Assembly: GCA_030678995.1 (NCBI GenBank) | Contig: JAUXTQ010000041.1 | Span: forward strand, 1-61,740 | Length of the DNA: 61,740 nucleotides | Direction: 5' to 3' | DNA from: Caulobacter sp. | GTDB lineage: Bacteria; Pseudomonadota; Alphaproteobacteria; Caulobacterales; Caulobacteraceae | Part shown: one piece after another, positions 52,404-61,613 of the stretch | Position numbering within the stretch: position 1 is the first letter of the stretch | Layout: each line of letters begins with the position of its first letter | Notes under the pieces: generated by a model | The model's input: only the letters and a program-made list of their open reading frames with translations | What the model was told of the DNA's origin: nothing | The model's database searches: none | Program-made: the position numbers and the translations under genes

Positions 52404-54200
52404 ATGAAGCAGTTCCTCCTGACCATGGCCGGCGTGTTCGCGGGCCTGGTGTTGTTCTTCGTGCTGATCCCCTTCCTGATCATCGGCTCGATCATCGGCG
52501 CGGCCAGCAACCCCAAGGACGCCACCCCGGCCCAGGCCGTGCTGGAGCTGGACCTGCGCGACGGCCTGCCTGACCAGGACCCGCAGAATCCCTTCGCCGC
52601 GTTCGGCGGATCGGGGCTGTCGGTGATCTCGGTGATCGAGACGCTGCGTCACGCCGAGACCGACGACAAGGTGAAGGCCATCTTCGTGCGCCTGCCCGAG
52701 GGCGGCATGGCCCCGGCGGCGGCGGACGAGCTGCGCCTGGCCTTCCTGCACTTCCGCAAGGCCGGCAAGCCGGTCTGGGCCCACAGCCAGGGCCTGTACC
52801 CGTCCGGCGTGGTCACCTCGACCTACATGCTGGGCGCGGCGGCCGACCTGCTGTGGATGCAGCCCGACAGTTCGTTCCAGGCCGTGGGCCTGGCCGGCGA
52901 GGATCTGTTCTTCAAGCGCTTCTTCGACAAGTACGGCGTGCGCGCCGACTATGAGCAGCGCATGGAGTACAAGAACGCGGTCAATCCCTACCTATACAGC
53001 GACTACACCCCGGCCCACCGCGAGTCGGCCACGGCCTGGATGAGCTCGATCTACCGCACCGGAATCCTGACCGCGGCGATCGACCGCAAGAAGGAGCCGA
53101 TCGCCTTCATCCGCCTCATCGAGGCGGGTCCCTATTCGGCCCAGGAAGCCGCGGCCAAGGGGCTGATCGACCGGGTCGGACAGGTGCGCGACGCCTCCGA
53201 CGCCCTGATCGCCCGGGTTGGCGGCAAGGCCAAGCTGGCGGACTTCCGTGACTACATGAGCGTGGCGCTGCGCACACACCGGGCGGGCCTGGGCGGCAAG
53301 CCGACGATCGCCGTGATCGGCGCGGAAGGCCCGATCATGACCGGCCGCGGCGGCGGCGGGAATCCGTTCAGCGGTGACGAGACCGTCTGGTCCGACGACA
53401 TCTCCGACGCCTTCTACGAGGCCATCGAGGACAAGGACGTGAAGGCCATCGTCTTCCGCGTCTCCTCCCCCGGCGGGTCGGACACCGCGTCCGAACAGAT
53501 CCTGGCGGCCGTCAAGGCGGCCCGCAAGGCCGGCAAGCCGGTCGTGGTCAGCATGGGCACCTACGCCGCCTCGGGCGGCTACTGGATCTCCTCGCAGGCC
53601 AACGAGATCGTCGCCCAACCGACGACCCTGACCGGCTCGATCGGGGTCTATGGCGGCAAGTTCGCCCTTGGCGAGGCGCTGTCGCGCTTCGGCATCGACG
53701 TGCGGACCACCGCGGTGGGCGGCGAGTACGCCAACGCCTTCGGCCTGGGCCAGGGCTTTGACGCGGGCCAGCGCGCGGCCTTCTCCCGCTGGATGGACCA
53801 CATCTACGACGGCTTCATCACCCGGGTGTCCGAAGGCCGCAAACTGCCGGTCGACCGCGTCCGCGAGATCGCCAAGGGCCGGGTCTGGACCGGCGTCCAG
53901 GCGCGCCAGCTGAAGCTGGTCGACCAGCTGGGCGGCTACTACGACGCCATCGACCGGGCCAAGACCCTGGCCGGGATCAAGGGCGAGGCGCGTATCAAGC
54001 ACATCGGCGTGCCCTCCTCGCCGTTCGAGGCGCTGGAGCGGTTCTTCGGCGTCAGCTCGACGAGCTTGCGGACCCTCGCGGCGGCCGGCTGGATCATGGG
54101 CGATCCCCGCGCCGCGGCGGTCCTGGACGAGATGGCCGCCGCCCGCCTGCGCGCCACGCCCTCCGGCGCCGCCGTGCTGGCTCCGACGCCGGTTCGGTAG
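52404..54200 (+). CDS. sppA: Signal peptide peptidase SppA, 67K type
   Basis: A membrane-anchored serine/lysine protease of 598 aa that degrades cleaved signal peptides in the periplasm. One N-terminal transmembrane segment (residues about 8-32) is followed by tandem SppA domains. The catalytic Lys is at about residue 190 (MEYKNAVNPY) and the Ser at about 390 (TYAASGGYWIS), as in E. coli SppA. TLTGSIGVYGGKFAL is the family signature. Upstream lies tRNA-Pro. Confidence 0.93.
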   Translation: MKQFLLTMAGVFAGLVLFFVLIPFLIIGSIIGAASNPKDATPAQAVLELDLRDGLPDQDPQNPFAAFGGSGLSVISVIETLRHAETDDKVKAIFVRLPEGGMAPAAADELRLAFLHFRKAGKPVWAHSQGLYPSGVVTSTYMLGAAADLLWMQPDSSFQAVGLAGEDLFFKRFFDKYGVRADYEQRMEYKNAVNPYLYSDYTPAHRESATAWMSSIYRTGILTAAIDRKKEPIAFIRLIEAGPYSAQEAAAKGLIDRVGQVRDASDALIARVGGKAKLADFRDYMSVALRTHRAGLGGKPTIAVIGAEGPIMTGRGGGGNPFSGDETVWSDDISDAFYEAIEDKDVKAIVFRVSSPGGSDTASEQILAAVKAARKAGKPVVVSMGTYAASGGYWISSQANEIVAQPTTLTGSIGVYGGKFALGEALSRFGIDVRTTAVGGEYANAFGLGQGFDAGQRAAFSRWMDHIYDGFITRVSEGRKLPVDRVREIAKGRVWTGVQARQLKLVDQLGGYYDAIDRAKTLAGIKGEARIKHIGVPSSPFEALERFFGVSSTSLRTLAAAGWIMGDPRAAAVLDEMAAARLRATPSGAAVLAPTPVR

Positions 54201-54232
54201 GAAGCGGCCTACGAGGGCTGCGCTGCACCAGT

Positions 54233-54350
54233 CGCTCCCCCACGGGGGAGCTGTCGCCGCGAAGCGGTGACTGAGGGGGGCGTTTCCGCGACATCGGCGT
54301 GCCCCCTTCCGTCTCGCCTTCGGCGAGCCACCTCCCCCGAGGGGGAGGAA
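54233..54350. repeat. Inverted repeat element between sppA and the sulfotransferase gene
   Basis: Two GC-rich arms, GCTCCCCCACGGGGGAG...GACTGAGGGGGGCG (54233-54281) and CCCCCTTCCGTCTCGCC...CCCCCGAGGGGGAGGA (about 54301-54350), are imperfect reverse complements, each with its own short hairpin. Same design as the 18940-19084 element but another sequence family. No gene lies in 54201-54380. Confidence 0.6.
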
Positions 54351-54380
54351 CTTGTGTCCGCGCGTTCGGGGATCCGTAGA

Positions 54381-55979
54381 TCAGCCCGCCTCCACCTCCT
54401 CCGCCGTCACCACGCCGCCGGCGACGAGGATGTCGATCATCGGCCCCAGCCTGTCGCCATACTGCTTCCAGCGGCCGACAGAGCCGGCGTGGATCGGGCT
54501 GCGCACCTGGACCGCGCTGGCGGTGGCCACCGGGGCGGCGTTCTCGTGGAAGGCCAGCACCGCCTCGTCCCAGGGCAGGTCCAGCCAGGCCAGCAGGGCG
54601 CGGCTCTGGCCCTCCTGGTCGGCGACCACGTCCTCATAGGCGACTTCGATGAACCGGTCGGGCGGCAAGGTCTCGCGCCAGTGGGCCACGAGAGCGTCGA
54701 AGGCGAGGTAGAACCGGGCCGTGGTCTCCAGGCCGAAGGTCCAGTCGTAGTAGGCGAACCCGGTGGAGAACATCTGGCGGAAGATGGCCAGGCAACTGTC
54801 GATGGGATGGCGGCGAAGGCAGACCATCCGGGCGTTCGGCAGGGCGGCGTTGATCAGGCCAGCGTAGAGGACATTCAGCGGCAGCTTGTCGGTAAACCGC
54901 CCCTCACCCGGGGCCCTGGCCCGCACGGCGGCCAGATAGTCGGCGCCCAGGACGGCCATGTCGGCGTCCCGGGCCGCGCGGAGGGTCGGCCCGTCCATCA
55001 ACTCGCGGGTCGGCGCGCCGGCGAGGCGGCGGGCGGTCAAGGGGAAGTCCATCGGCTCGCCGGCGGAGACCACGGCCGGATGGCTGGAGATGATCCGCTC
55101 GACCAGGGTGGTGCCGCTGCGAGGCAGGCCGAAGACGAAGATCGGCGCGCCCGAGGGATCGCCCGGCGCGGCGCCGGCCGGGCGCGGGGCGGTGGCCGCC
55201 GCCCCGGCGAACAGGCCGTCCTGCCAGGCCGTCAGCCCGGTGACCGCCGCCGCCCTGGCCGTCTTGCCCCGCAACAACCAGTCAAGAGCCAGCACGGGCT
55301 CGCCCTGGTCCTCAAAGGTCTTGGCCAGGGCGTGACCAATGCGCAACCGCCGGTCCGGGTCGCCGGAGGCCCGGTCGAACAGCTTGCGAAGCTGGTCGGC
55401 AAAATGCCGCTCCGGCGTCTGGGGAACCAGATTGACCAGCGCCAGGATGGCCCGCTCGTTATCCGGGTCGAGACGGATGCACGCGCGCCAGGCGCGCTCG
55501 GCCGCCTCGAAGTCACCCAGATACTGCTCGGCCCAGCCGAGGTTCAACAGGTAGCCGGGATGGGTGGGCGCGAGCCGGTTGGCGCCGCCAAAGCACTGCG
55601 CCGCCCTGGCCTGCTGCCCCAGCCGGCTGAACACCACCCCCAGCGTGTCGAAGCAGTCCGCGTCGCGAGGGCCCAAAGCCAGGGCGGCGACGGCCGCCGC
55701 CAGGGCAGGCTGCTCCCGGTTCAATCCGAGCAGGCATCGGGCGAGGTCGGCGCCATGAGCGGCATTTGCGGGATCGAGGGTCCATGCGCGCTGGAACAGG
55801 TCGGCGCCCTTGTCGAACGTCCTGTGGTCCGCGGCGATGCGCCCGAGCAGCGCATAAGGGGCCGCGTCGCGGGGATCGTTCTTCAGGATGGCCAGGCACT
55901 GGCCATGCGCCTCGTGGAACCGCCCCTGGCGGTACAGCTGCCGCGCCGCGGCCATGCGGGGATCGGTTCGGACGGTCAT
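54381..55979 (-). CDS. TPR-repeat sulfotransferase
   Basis: A 532-aa protein. Residues about 10-225 are TPR repeats (ARQLYRQGRFHEAHGQCLAILKNDP and following). The C-terminal sulfotransferase domain begins with the PAPS 5'-phosphosulfate loop IFVFGLPRSGTTLVERI (near residue 285) and has RRHPIDSCLAIFRQMF as the 3'-phosphate part, then VAYEDVVADQEGQSRALLAWL. It may transfer sulfate to a protein or glycan that the TPR part binds. The acceptor is unknown. Confidence 0.88.
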   Translation of the reverse strand: MTVRTDPRMAAARQLYRQGRFHEAHGQCLAILKNDPRDAAPYALLGRIAADHRTFDKGADLFQRAWTLDPANAAHGADLARCLLGLNREQPALAAAVAALALGPRDADCFDTLGVVFSRLGQQARAAQCFGGANRLAPTHPGYLLNLGWAEQYLGDFEAAERAWRACIRLDPDNERAILALVNLVPQTPERHFADQLRKLFDRASGDPDRRLRIGHALAKTFEDQGEPVLALDWLLRGKTARAAAVTGLTAWQDGLFAGAAATAPRPAGAAPGDPSGAPIFVFGLPRSGTTLVERIISSHPAVVSAGEPMDFPLTARRLAGAPTRELMDGPTLRAARDADMAVLGADYLAAVRARAPGEGRFTDKLPLNVLYAGLINAALPNARMVCLRRHPIDSCLAIFRQMFSTGFAYYDWTFGLETTARFYLAFDALVAHWRETLPPDRFIEVAYEDVVADQEGQSRALLAWLDLPWDEAVLAFHENAAPVATASAVQVRSPIHAGSVGRWKQYGDRLGPMIDILVAGGVVTAEEVEAG

Positions 55980-56005
55980 GGTCTGGGCCTACCGGGAGAG
56001 GCCGG

Positions 56006-56040
56006 AAAAGAAAAGGGCGGCGGAGTTTCCCCCGCCGCCC
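56006..56040 (-). terminator. Rho-independent terminator of the TonB-dependent receptor gene
   Basis: On the minus strand GGGCGGCGG (56040-56032) pairs with CCGCCGCCC (56023-56015) around a short loop and is followed by TTTTCTTTTCC. It lies 24 bp past the receptor stop. Confidence 0.8.
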
Positions 56041-56063
56041 CGATTCTCAGTCCAGAGACGTGA

Positions 56064-59033
56064 CTACCACTTCTTGGTCACCTCGAAGAAGGCCCGACGA
56101 CCGATCAGGTCGAAGTTGCCGTTCGCCGCGGTGCCGATACGGAACTGGCCGGTCGACTGGGAAGGCGGACGCTCGTCGAAGACGTTGCGCACGCCGGCGA
56201 CAAAGGTCCAGTCATTGTACTTCCGACGCAGCGACAGGTGATGGTAGGCCGTGAACTCGGTATACTGCTTGAAGTAGACGTTCTGCTGGTAGCCCCCCCC
56301 CGAGAAGAACACGTCGCCACCGAAGTTCTCGGTGTCCGAACCCTTGCCAAGCATGACCGTGGTCAAGGTGACCGTCCAGTCACCCTTGTCGAAGCGGGTC
56401 CTGATGTTGCCGGTGAAGTCCGGACCGTCATAGTTGAAGGTCGTGCCGTTGTAGTCCTCGACGGCGGCGCCGGACAGCAGCTCCACGGTGTCCTCGAACT
56501 GCCAGGTGAACTGGCCGTCCACGGTCAGCCGACCGAAGTCGAACTCGTGCTGATAGCGCACGGTCAGGTCCATGCCGCGGTTCAGTTGCTCGGCCACGTT
56601 GACGTAGCTGTTGTTGATCGACTGGATCGCGTTGGGACCGGCGTTGGGCAGCGGGCTCGCCGGGGTGTTGCGGACGATCAGCGTGCAGAACGGATCGGTC
56701 GGGAAGGACGGCGAGGCGTAGCACTGGTTGGCGATGTTCGCCGCGCCGAACTGACGGATCTCGTCGTTGACCAGGATCTCGAAGTAGTCGATCGCCACGG
56801 AGAGGTCGATGAAGCTCGGGGTCCAGATCACGCCCACCGTCTGGGCTTCCGACGTCTCGGCTTTGAGGATGCCGAGGCCGCCGCCCGTGATGATGGTCGC
56901 GCTGCTGGTGCCCGCGTTGGTGTAGCCCAGCGGCACGCCGGCCGCCGCGCAGTTGGCCTGGATGAACGGGTTGGTGTCGTTCTCCCAGAGGATGCAGGGG
57001 TCGACGTTGGCCTGACCCAGGAAGCTGGTCTGGTTGGCGAGATACAGTTCGTACAGCGCCGGGGCGCGGAACGAGGTGCCGTCGGTGGCGCGGATGCGCC
57101 AGGACGGGGTGATCTGCCAGTTCAGGCCGAGCTTGTGGGTCGAGTCAGAGCCGTAGCTGTCATAGTCGGTGTAGCGGGCCGAGGCCTGCAGATCGAGGCT
57201 CTCGATGCCGGGCAGGCCCTTGAAGATCGGCACTTCGATTTCGCCGAACACTTCCTTCACCGTGTCCGCGCCGGCGGTGCGGCCGGCGGAGGTCGAACCC
57301 CACAGGTTGCCCGCCCGCTCGTTGGCGCCCGGCGTGTCGTCAATCTCGTCCTCGCGCCAGGCGAAGCCGAAGGCGGCGCCGAGTGGGCCAGCCGGCAGGT
57401 TGAACAGGGTGCCGGTGACCGAACCTTCCACCGCCGTCTGGGTGTAGGTCGTGTTGCCGACCTCATGCGTGAACAGGAAGGCCTGTTCAGCGGCGTTGAA
57501 GTCGCCGTTGATGATCCGCTCGCTGACCCAAGGCACGCCCCCGGGCAGATCAGCGCAGTTGCCGCCCGAAATGGTGATGGAGGCCTGGTTACAGGTGCTT
57601 CCGGCGCCAGCGGTCGTGGCAACCACGCGGTCATTGAAGATGATGTCGGTGCCGTAGTCGGCGTCCGAGCTGCTGCGCTGGTAGAAGATGTCCCAGTCCC
57701 AGCCGGACAGAAGCGCGCCGAAGTCGCCGCGGATGCCGACGACGCCACGCCAGTAGTTGACCTCCTGGTCGCGATCCGACTTGAGCGGGATGATCGGCAG
57801 GAAGGCGCCGAAGGCCGCCGCCCAGCCGGCCGGGATGTTGCCGTTGGTGGCGCTGACGCTCGGGAAGAACTGGCGGGCGCCATACTGCGTCGACTCGCGG
57901 CGGTTAAACAGGAACTCGCCGTAGAGTTCGGTGCTCGGCGTCAGGTCGAACCCGCCGCTGGCGAACACGGTGGTCAGCTCCGAGGGGCTGATCGCCGAGG
58001 CGCGCGCATAGGGGTCGGCGTCCATGTGGGCGTAGGGGTAGGTCGCCGGGAAGCCCGCGCGGCGCTGGCGGACCAGGCCGAACGGAATCGCCACGCCGCC
58101 AAAGCTGTTGCCCTGGGCGACGGTCGGATAGGTCACGCCGGCGTCCGGATAGATCAAATCGCCGATGCCGGTGCGCAGCACGCGGGAGAACAGGTTGTTA
58201 CACTTGTAGGTATCGTCGCCGTAGTTCTGACCCGGATCGGTGTTCGGGAAATCGACGCGGGCGGTGCGGGTGGCGTTGAACAGGTAGTCGGACAGGCAGG
58301 CGGTGTCGTCGCGGTCGGCTCGGCGTAGGACTTCCTGCTTGGCCCAGTCGACGGCGATGTTGACGTAGCCGCGATCGAATGTCTGGCCCCAGGCCGCGTT
58401 CACCCGGTAGCTCTCGCCGCCCTGCTCGAAGGGCTGGGTGGCGAAGGCGGTGACTTCGAAGCCGTCAAAGTTCGAGCGAGTGATGATGTTCGCCACGCCG
58501 GCGACGGCGTCAGAGCCGTAAACCGAGGAAGCGCCGTCCTTCAGGATCTCGAAGCGCTCGACGATCGACTGCGGAATGACGTTCAGATCGACCGGGCCGA
58601 CGGTGCCGCGCGTACCGGCCGGGCCGAGGCGACGGCCGTTGAGCAGGATCAGCGTGCGGTTCGCGCCCAGACCGCGCAGGGACAGCGTCCTGGCGCCCGG
58701 ACCGCCGTCGGTGACGAAACCGGTCAGCTGGTTGTTCACCTGGAACGAGCCGCTGGCCACCGACGAGGACTGGAGGATTTCGGCGGTGTCGACCAGGCCT
58801 TCGAGGGTCGATTGTTCGGCCGTGATCACCTGGATCGGCGCAGAGCTGGTGAACTCAGTGCGCTTGATGCGCGAACCGGTGACGACGAGCGATTCGACTT
58901 CCGTCTCGTCTTCATCGTCAGCCGCGGGCGGCGTGGTCGGTTGCGCGTACGACACGGAGGGAGCAGCGACGGCGAGGGCGGCGGCAAAGCCAACAATCAC
59001 AGTCGTGCTCAGGAGAAACTTGCGGTCCAGCAT
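56064..59033 (-). CDS. TonB-dependent receptor
   Basis: An outer-membrane transporter of 989 aa. The ATG at 59033 gives a signal peptide (MLDRKFLLSTTVIVGFAAAL...). The plug domain starts at about residue 45 (VTGSRIKRTEFTSSAPIQVI) and contains SLRGLGANRTLILLNGRRLGP and ILKDGASSVYGSDAVAGVANI. The barrel covers the rest and ends in FFEVTKKW with a terminal Trp, as needed for outer-membrane assembly. The divergent S9 peptidase suggests peptide-related substrates, but this is context only. Confidence 0.92.
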   Translation of the reverse strand: MLDRKFLLSTTVIVGFAAALAVAAPSVSYAQPTTPPAADDEDETEVESLVVTGSRIKRTEFTSSAPIQVITAEQSTLEGLVDTAEILQSSSVASGSFQVNNQLTGFVTDGGPGARTLSLRGLGANRTLILLNGRRLGPAGTRGTVGPVDLNVIPQSIVERFEILKDGASSVYGSDAVAGVANIITRSNFDGFEVTAFATQPFEQGGESYRVNAAWGQTFDRGYVNIAVDWAKQEVLRRADRDDTACLSDYLFNATRTARVDFPNTDPGQNYGDDTYKCNNLFSRVLRTGIGDLIYPDAGVTYPTVAQGNSFGGVAIPFGLVRQRRAGFPATYPYAHMDADPYARASAISPSELTTVFASGGFDLTPSTELYGEFLFNRRESTQYGARQFFPSVSATNGNIPAGWAAAFGAFLPIIPLKSDRDQEVNYWRGVVGIRGDFGALLSGWDWDIFYQRSSSDADYGTDIIFNDRVVATTAGAGSTCNQASITISGGNCADLPGGVPWVSERIINGDFNAAEQAFLFTHEVGNTTYTQTAVEGSVTGTLFNLPAGPLGAAFGFAWREDEIDDTPGANERAGNLWGSTSAGRTAGADTVKEVFGEIEVPIFKGLPGIESLDLQASARYTDYDSYGSDSTHKLGLNWQITPSWRIRATDGTSFRAPALYELYLANQTSFLGQANVDPCILWENDTNPFIQANCAAAGVPLGYTNAGTSSATIITGGGLGILKAETSEAQTVGVIWTPSFIDLSVAIDYFEILVNDEIRQFGAANIANQCYASPSFPTDPFCTLIVRNTPASPLPNAGPNAIQSINNSYVNVAEQLNRGMDLTVRYQHEFDFGRLTVDGQFTWQFEDTVELLSGAAVEDYNGTTFNYDGPDFTGNIRTRFDKGDWTVTLTTVMLGKGSDTENFGGDVFFSGGGYQQNVYFKQYTEFTAYHHLSLRRKYNDWTFVAGVRNVFDERPPSQSTGQFRIGTAANGNFDLIGRRAFFEVTKKW

Positions 59034-59261
59034 TTGGTTTACGTCCCCAGTAGCCCGATGATTCAACGGCCGAACGAACGGCCGATCACGGGATACAAAT
59101 CCCGCGCGGTTTCCCGAAACTAACAGCTTCAAAGCGCCCGACAAGAATGATGACGTTTTTTCGCCGCATAGCCACCTTGGCGTAACAATCGAGCCACAGT
59201 TTCACCCGCAACGGGCATTCCCCGCCCCGACCATGAGCGCGAGGGGCGAGGCAAGATCAGC

Positions 59262-59289
59262 TTGGCGAAACGCGGATTGTGGTTAGATT
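59262..59289 (+). promoter_or_regulatory. Candidate promoter of the S9 peptidase gene
   Basis: TTGGCG (59262-59267), 16 bp, then TAGATT (59284-59289) resemble -35 and -10 elements 105 nt before the start. The 360-bp divergent region 59034-59393 has no gene; apart from this promoter and a GC-rich stretch I see nothing else in it. Confidence 0.4.
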
Positions 59290-59393
59290 GCCCGCGACAG
59301 GCCTATTGCTGGCCGCGCTCGACCGCGATTTTCGACGCCATTGGGGAATGATTCCCGTGGCGCGCGAGCGAAAACCAACTTCGAGGGGTCACC

Positions 59394-61460
59394 GTGACGC
59401 CGCAATTTCGTACCCTTTGCCTGGCCGCGGTCGCTATCGCGGTTGTGGGCCTCGCCTTCGCCGCCCCAAGCCTGGCCCGCCAGGCCCCCGCCCCCGCGAT
59501 CGCCGCCGGCGCCGCCCCGCCAAGCGCCGACGCCTTCGGCCGGGAGCCCGCGATCCGCGGCATGAGTATCGCGCCCGACGGCAAGCATATCGCCGCGATC
59601 ACCTCGCCCGATGGCAAGACGCCTTACGTTACGATCTGGCGCACGGATCAGCCCGACAAGCCGCCGGTCCGTCTCGCCTGCAACGAGCGGGCGGTCTGCC
59701 AGGGCGTGCGGTTTATCAAGAATGACCGCATCTTCGTAACGGTGCGCCAGACCTGGACGACCTCCCTGACCCAGGAGGGCGGCGGCACCCAGAAGCGACA
59801 TCTGATCCTGAGCTACATTACTGACCTGGAAGGCAAGACCTGGCGGCTGCCGTTCGGAGAATCGGTGAACGAGGAAATACCGGCCACCAGCTTCGTGCTC
59901 GACACCCTGCCGGGTGATCCGCGCAACATTCTCGTCGCGAAAACGAACCCGTTCGTGGGCTCCGCCGACATCTACAAGATCGACGTCTATACCAACGCCT
60001 CGCGCCGCCTTTACATCGGCTCGGACAAATACGGCCAGGAGCAGACCGACATCGACGGCGAAATCCGCGCCCGGCAGTCGATCGGCTTCGAAAACGGAAA
60101 CGTCTATCTCGCCCAGTGGGTTCGCGCGACGGCATCAGCGCCGTGGGTCGAGCACTTCCGTTGGTACGCGAAGGACCGCGAGCCGAAGGAGGTGGTCGGC
60201 TTCACGACCGATCCGAACATCATCTATGTCCGGTCCAGCGCCGGCCGGGACAAGGCCGCCATCTACGAGTACGACATCGCTGCCCGGAAGTTCGGAGAGG
60301 TTGTCTTCGAGCACAAGCTGTTCGAAGCCGGCTTTCCCGTAACCGCCCATGATGGACGGGTGCTGGGCTTCAGCTACGAGGCCGAGTCGAGCCGCGTCTA
60401 TTGGACCGACGAAAAAATGGCGAGCTATGACAAGGGGCTTCGCCAGGCCCTCGGAATCAAGACAGTCCCCGTAGCCTGGACCGATACCGCGACCGGTGCG
60501 ACGAACCGGTATGCGACGCCGGACGGCGTTGGCGTTTCGATCATCGGTTGGTCGAATGATCTGAAATATGTCCTCGCCGTGAAAAGCGGGCCCCGCCAGC
60601 CGCCCGAGTACTATCTCCTTACCGACGGCGGCAAGCTGTCGTTGCTCGGCAAGGCCCGCCCTGGTTTCGATGTAACGACTTTGGGCGATATGCGGCTGGT
60701 GCAGTACGCGGCCCGGGATGGGCTTGTGATACCCGCCCTGTTGACCACCCCGCGGAAGGAGATCTACGGCCCCGGCCCCTACCCCACGATCATCCACCCC
60801 CATGGCGGTCCCTGGGGTCGTGACAACATGACCTGGGACACCACAGGCTGGGTTCAGTATTTCGCGTCCCGGGGCTACGCCGTCCTTCAGCCCCAGTTCC
60901 GGGGCTCGGAGGGCTGGGGTCAGAAACTCTGGCGCGCCGGCGACGCCCAGTGGGGCCTGACCATGCAGGACGACAAGGACGACGGCGCCAAATGGCTGAT
61001 CACCCAGGGCATCGCCGCCCCGGACCGCATCGTCATGCACGGCTACTCCTACGGCGGCTACTCGGCGATGGCGGCCGCTGTGCGCCCGAACGGGCTGTAC
61101 CAGTGCGCCGTCGCCGGAGCCGGCGTGGCGTCAGTTGACCGGTTCCGCGAGCTGATCAACCAGAACCGCTTCGGTCGGGAGTTCCAACTTCCCGCGGTGG
61201 ACGGCATGTCGCCACTCAAGGAGGCGGGCAAGGTCTCCATTCCGGTCTTCCTCTACCACGGCGACCGCGACACCACGGTTCCGATTGAAGAATCGGAACG
61301 GTTCGTCAGCGCCCTGCGGAGCGCCGGCAAGCCTGTGAAATTCCTGGTGCTCAAGGACATGGGCCACCAGATCAATCTCTGGGAAGCCGGCCAGACGGCG
61401 GAAATGCTGACGGCTATCGACGACTACCTGCGCACGGAATGCGGACCGGGCGGGCTGTAG
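59394..61460 (+). CDS. S9 family serine peptidase (prolyl oligopeptidase/acylaminoacyl-peptidase-like)
   Basis: A 688-aa exported peptidase. The GTG at 59394 starts a signal peptide (TPQFRTLCLAAVAIAVVGLA). A propeller region (residues about 45-400) precedes the alpha/beta hydrolase domain. The triad is Ser552 in HGYSYGGYSAMA, Asp626 in YHGDRDTTVP and His658 in MGHQINLWE. The divergent TonB-dependent receptor suggests that the two act in turn on imported peptides. Confidence 0.92.
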   Translation: MTPQFRTLCLAAVAIAVVGLAFAAPSLARQAPAPAIAAGAAPPSADAFGREPAIRGMSIAPDGKHIAAITSPDGKTPYVTIWRTDQPDKPPVRLACNERAVCQGVRFIKNDRIFVTVRQTWTTSLTQEGGGTQKRHLILSYITDLEGKTWRLPFGESVNEEIPATSFVLDTLPGDPRNILVAKTNPFVGSADIYKIDVYTNASRRLYIGSDKYGQEQTDIDGEIRARQSIGFENGNVYLAQWVRATASAPWVEHFRWYAKDREPKEVVGFTTDPNIIYVRSSAGRDKAAIYEYDIAARKFGEVVFEHKLFEAGFPVTAHDGRVLGFSYEAESSRVYWTDEKMASYDKGLRQALGIKTVPVAWTDTATGATNRYATPDGVGVSIIGWSNDLKYVLAVKSGPRQPPEYYLLTDGGKLSLLGKARPGFDVTTLGDMRLVQYAARDGLVIPALLTTPRKEIYGPGPYPTIIHPHGGPWGRDNMTWDTTGWVQYFASRGYAVLQPQFRGSEGWGQKLWRAGDAQWGLTMQDDKDDGAKWLITQGIAAPDRIVMHGYSYGGYSAMAAAVRPNGLYQCAVAGAGVASVDRFRELINQNRFGREFQLPAVDGMSPLKEAGKVSIPVFLYHGDRDTTVPIEESERFVSALRSAGKPVKFLVLKDMGHQINLWEAGQTAEMLTAIDDYLRTECGPGGL

Positions 61461-61491
61461 GGCCCGTTCCGCTTCGGCGGCAGCCGATCAA

Positions 61492-61518
61492 GGGCGGGGA
61501 GCGATCCCCGCCCTTTTT
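61492..61518 (+). terminator. Rho-independent terminator of the S9 peptidase gene
   Basis: GGGCGGGG (61492-61499), a 6-nt loop, CCCCGCCC (61506-61513) and TTTTT form a textbook terminator 31 bp after the stop. Confidence 0.9.
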
Positions 61519-61613
61519 CGTGGGCGGCGGCCGGTGCGGTCTTCACTCCCATTCCGGGGGGGAGAGCGGATATAGTGCGTCCATCCGCCTGGTTTGCTTC
61601 CCAAGGAGCGCTG

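Noticed and set aside
56238..58328. Open frame of 696 aa opposite the TonB-dependent receptor
   Set aside because: The receptor has plug, barrel, signal peptide and terminator, while the opposite frame has no recognisable domain.
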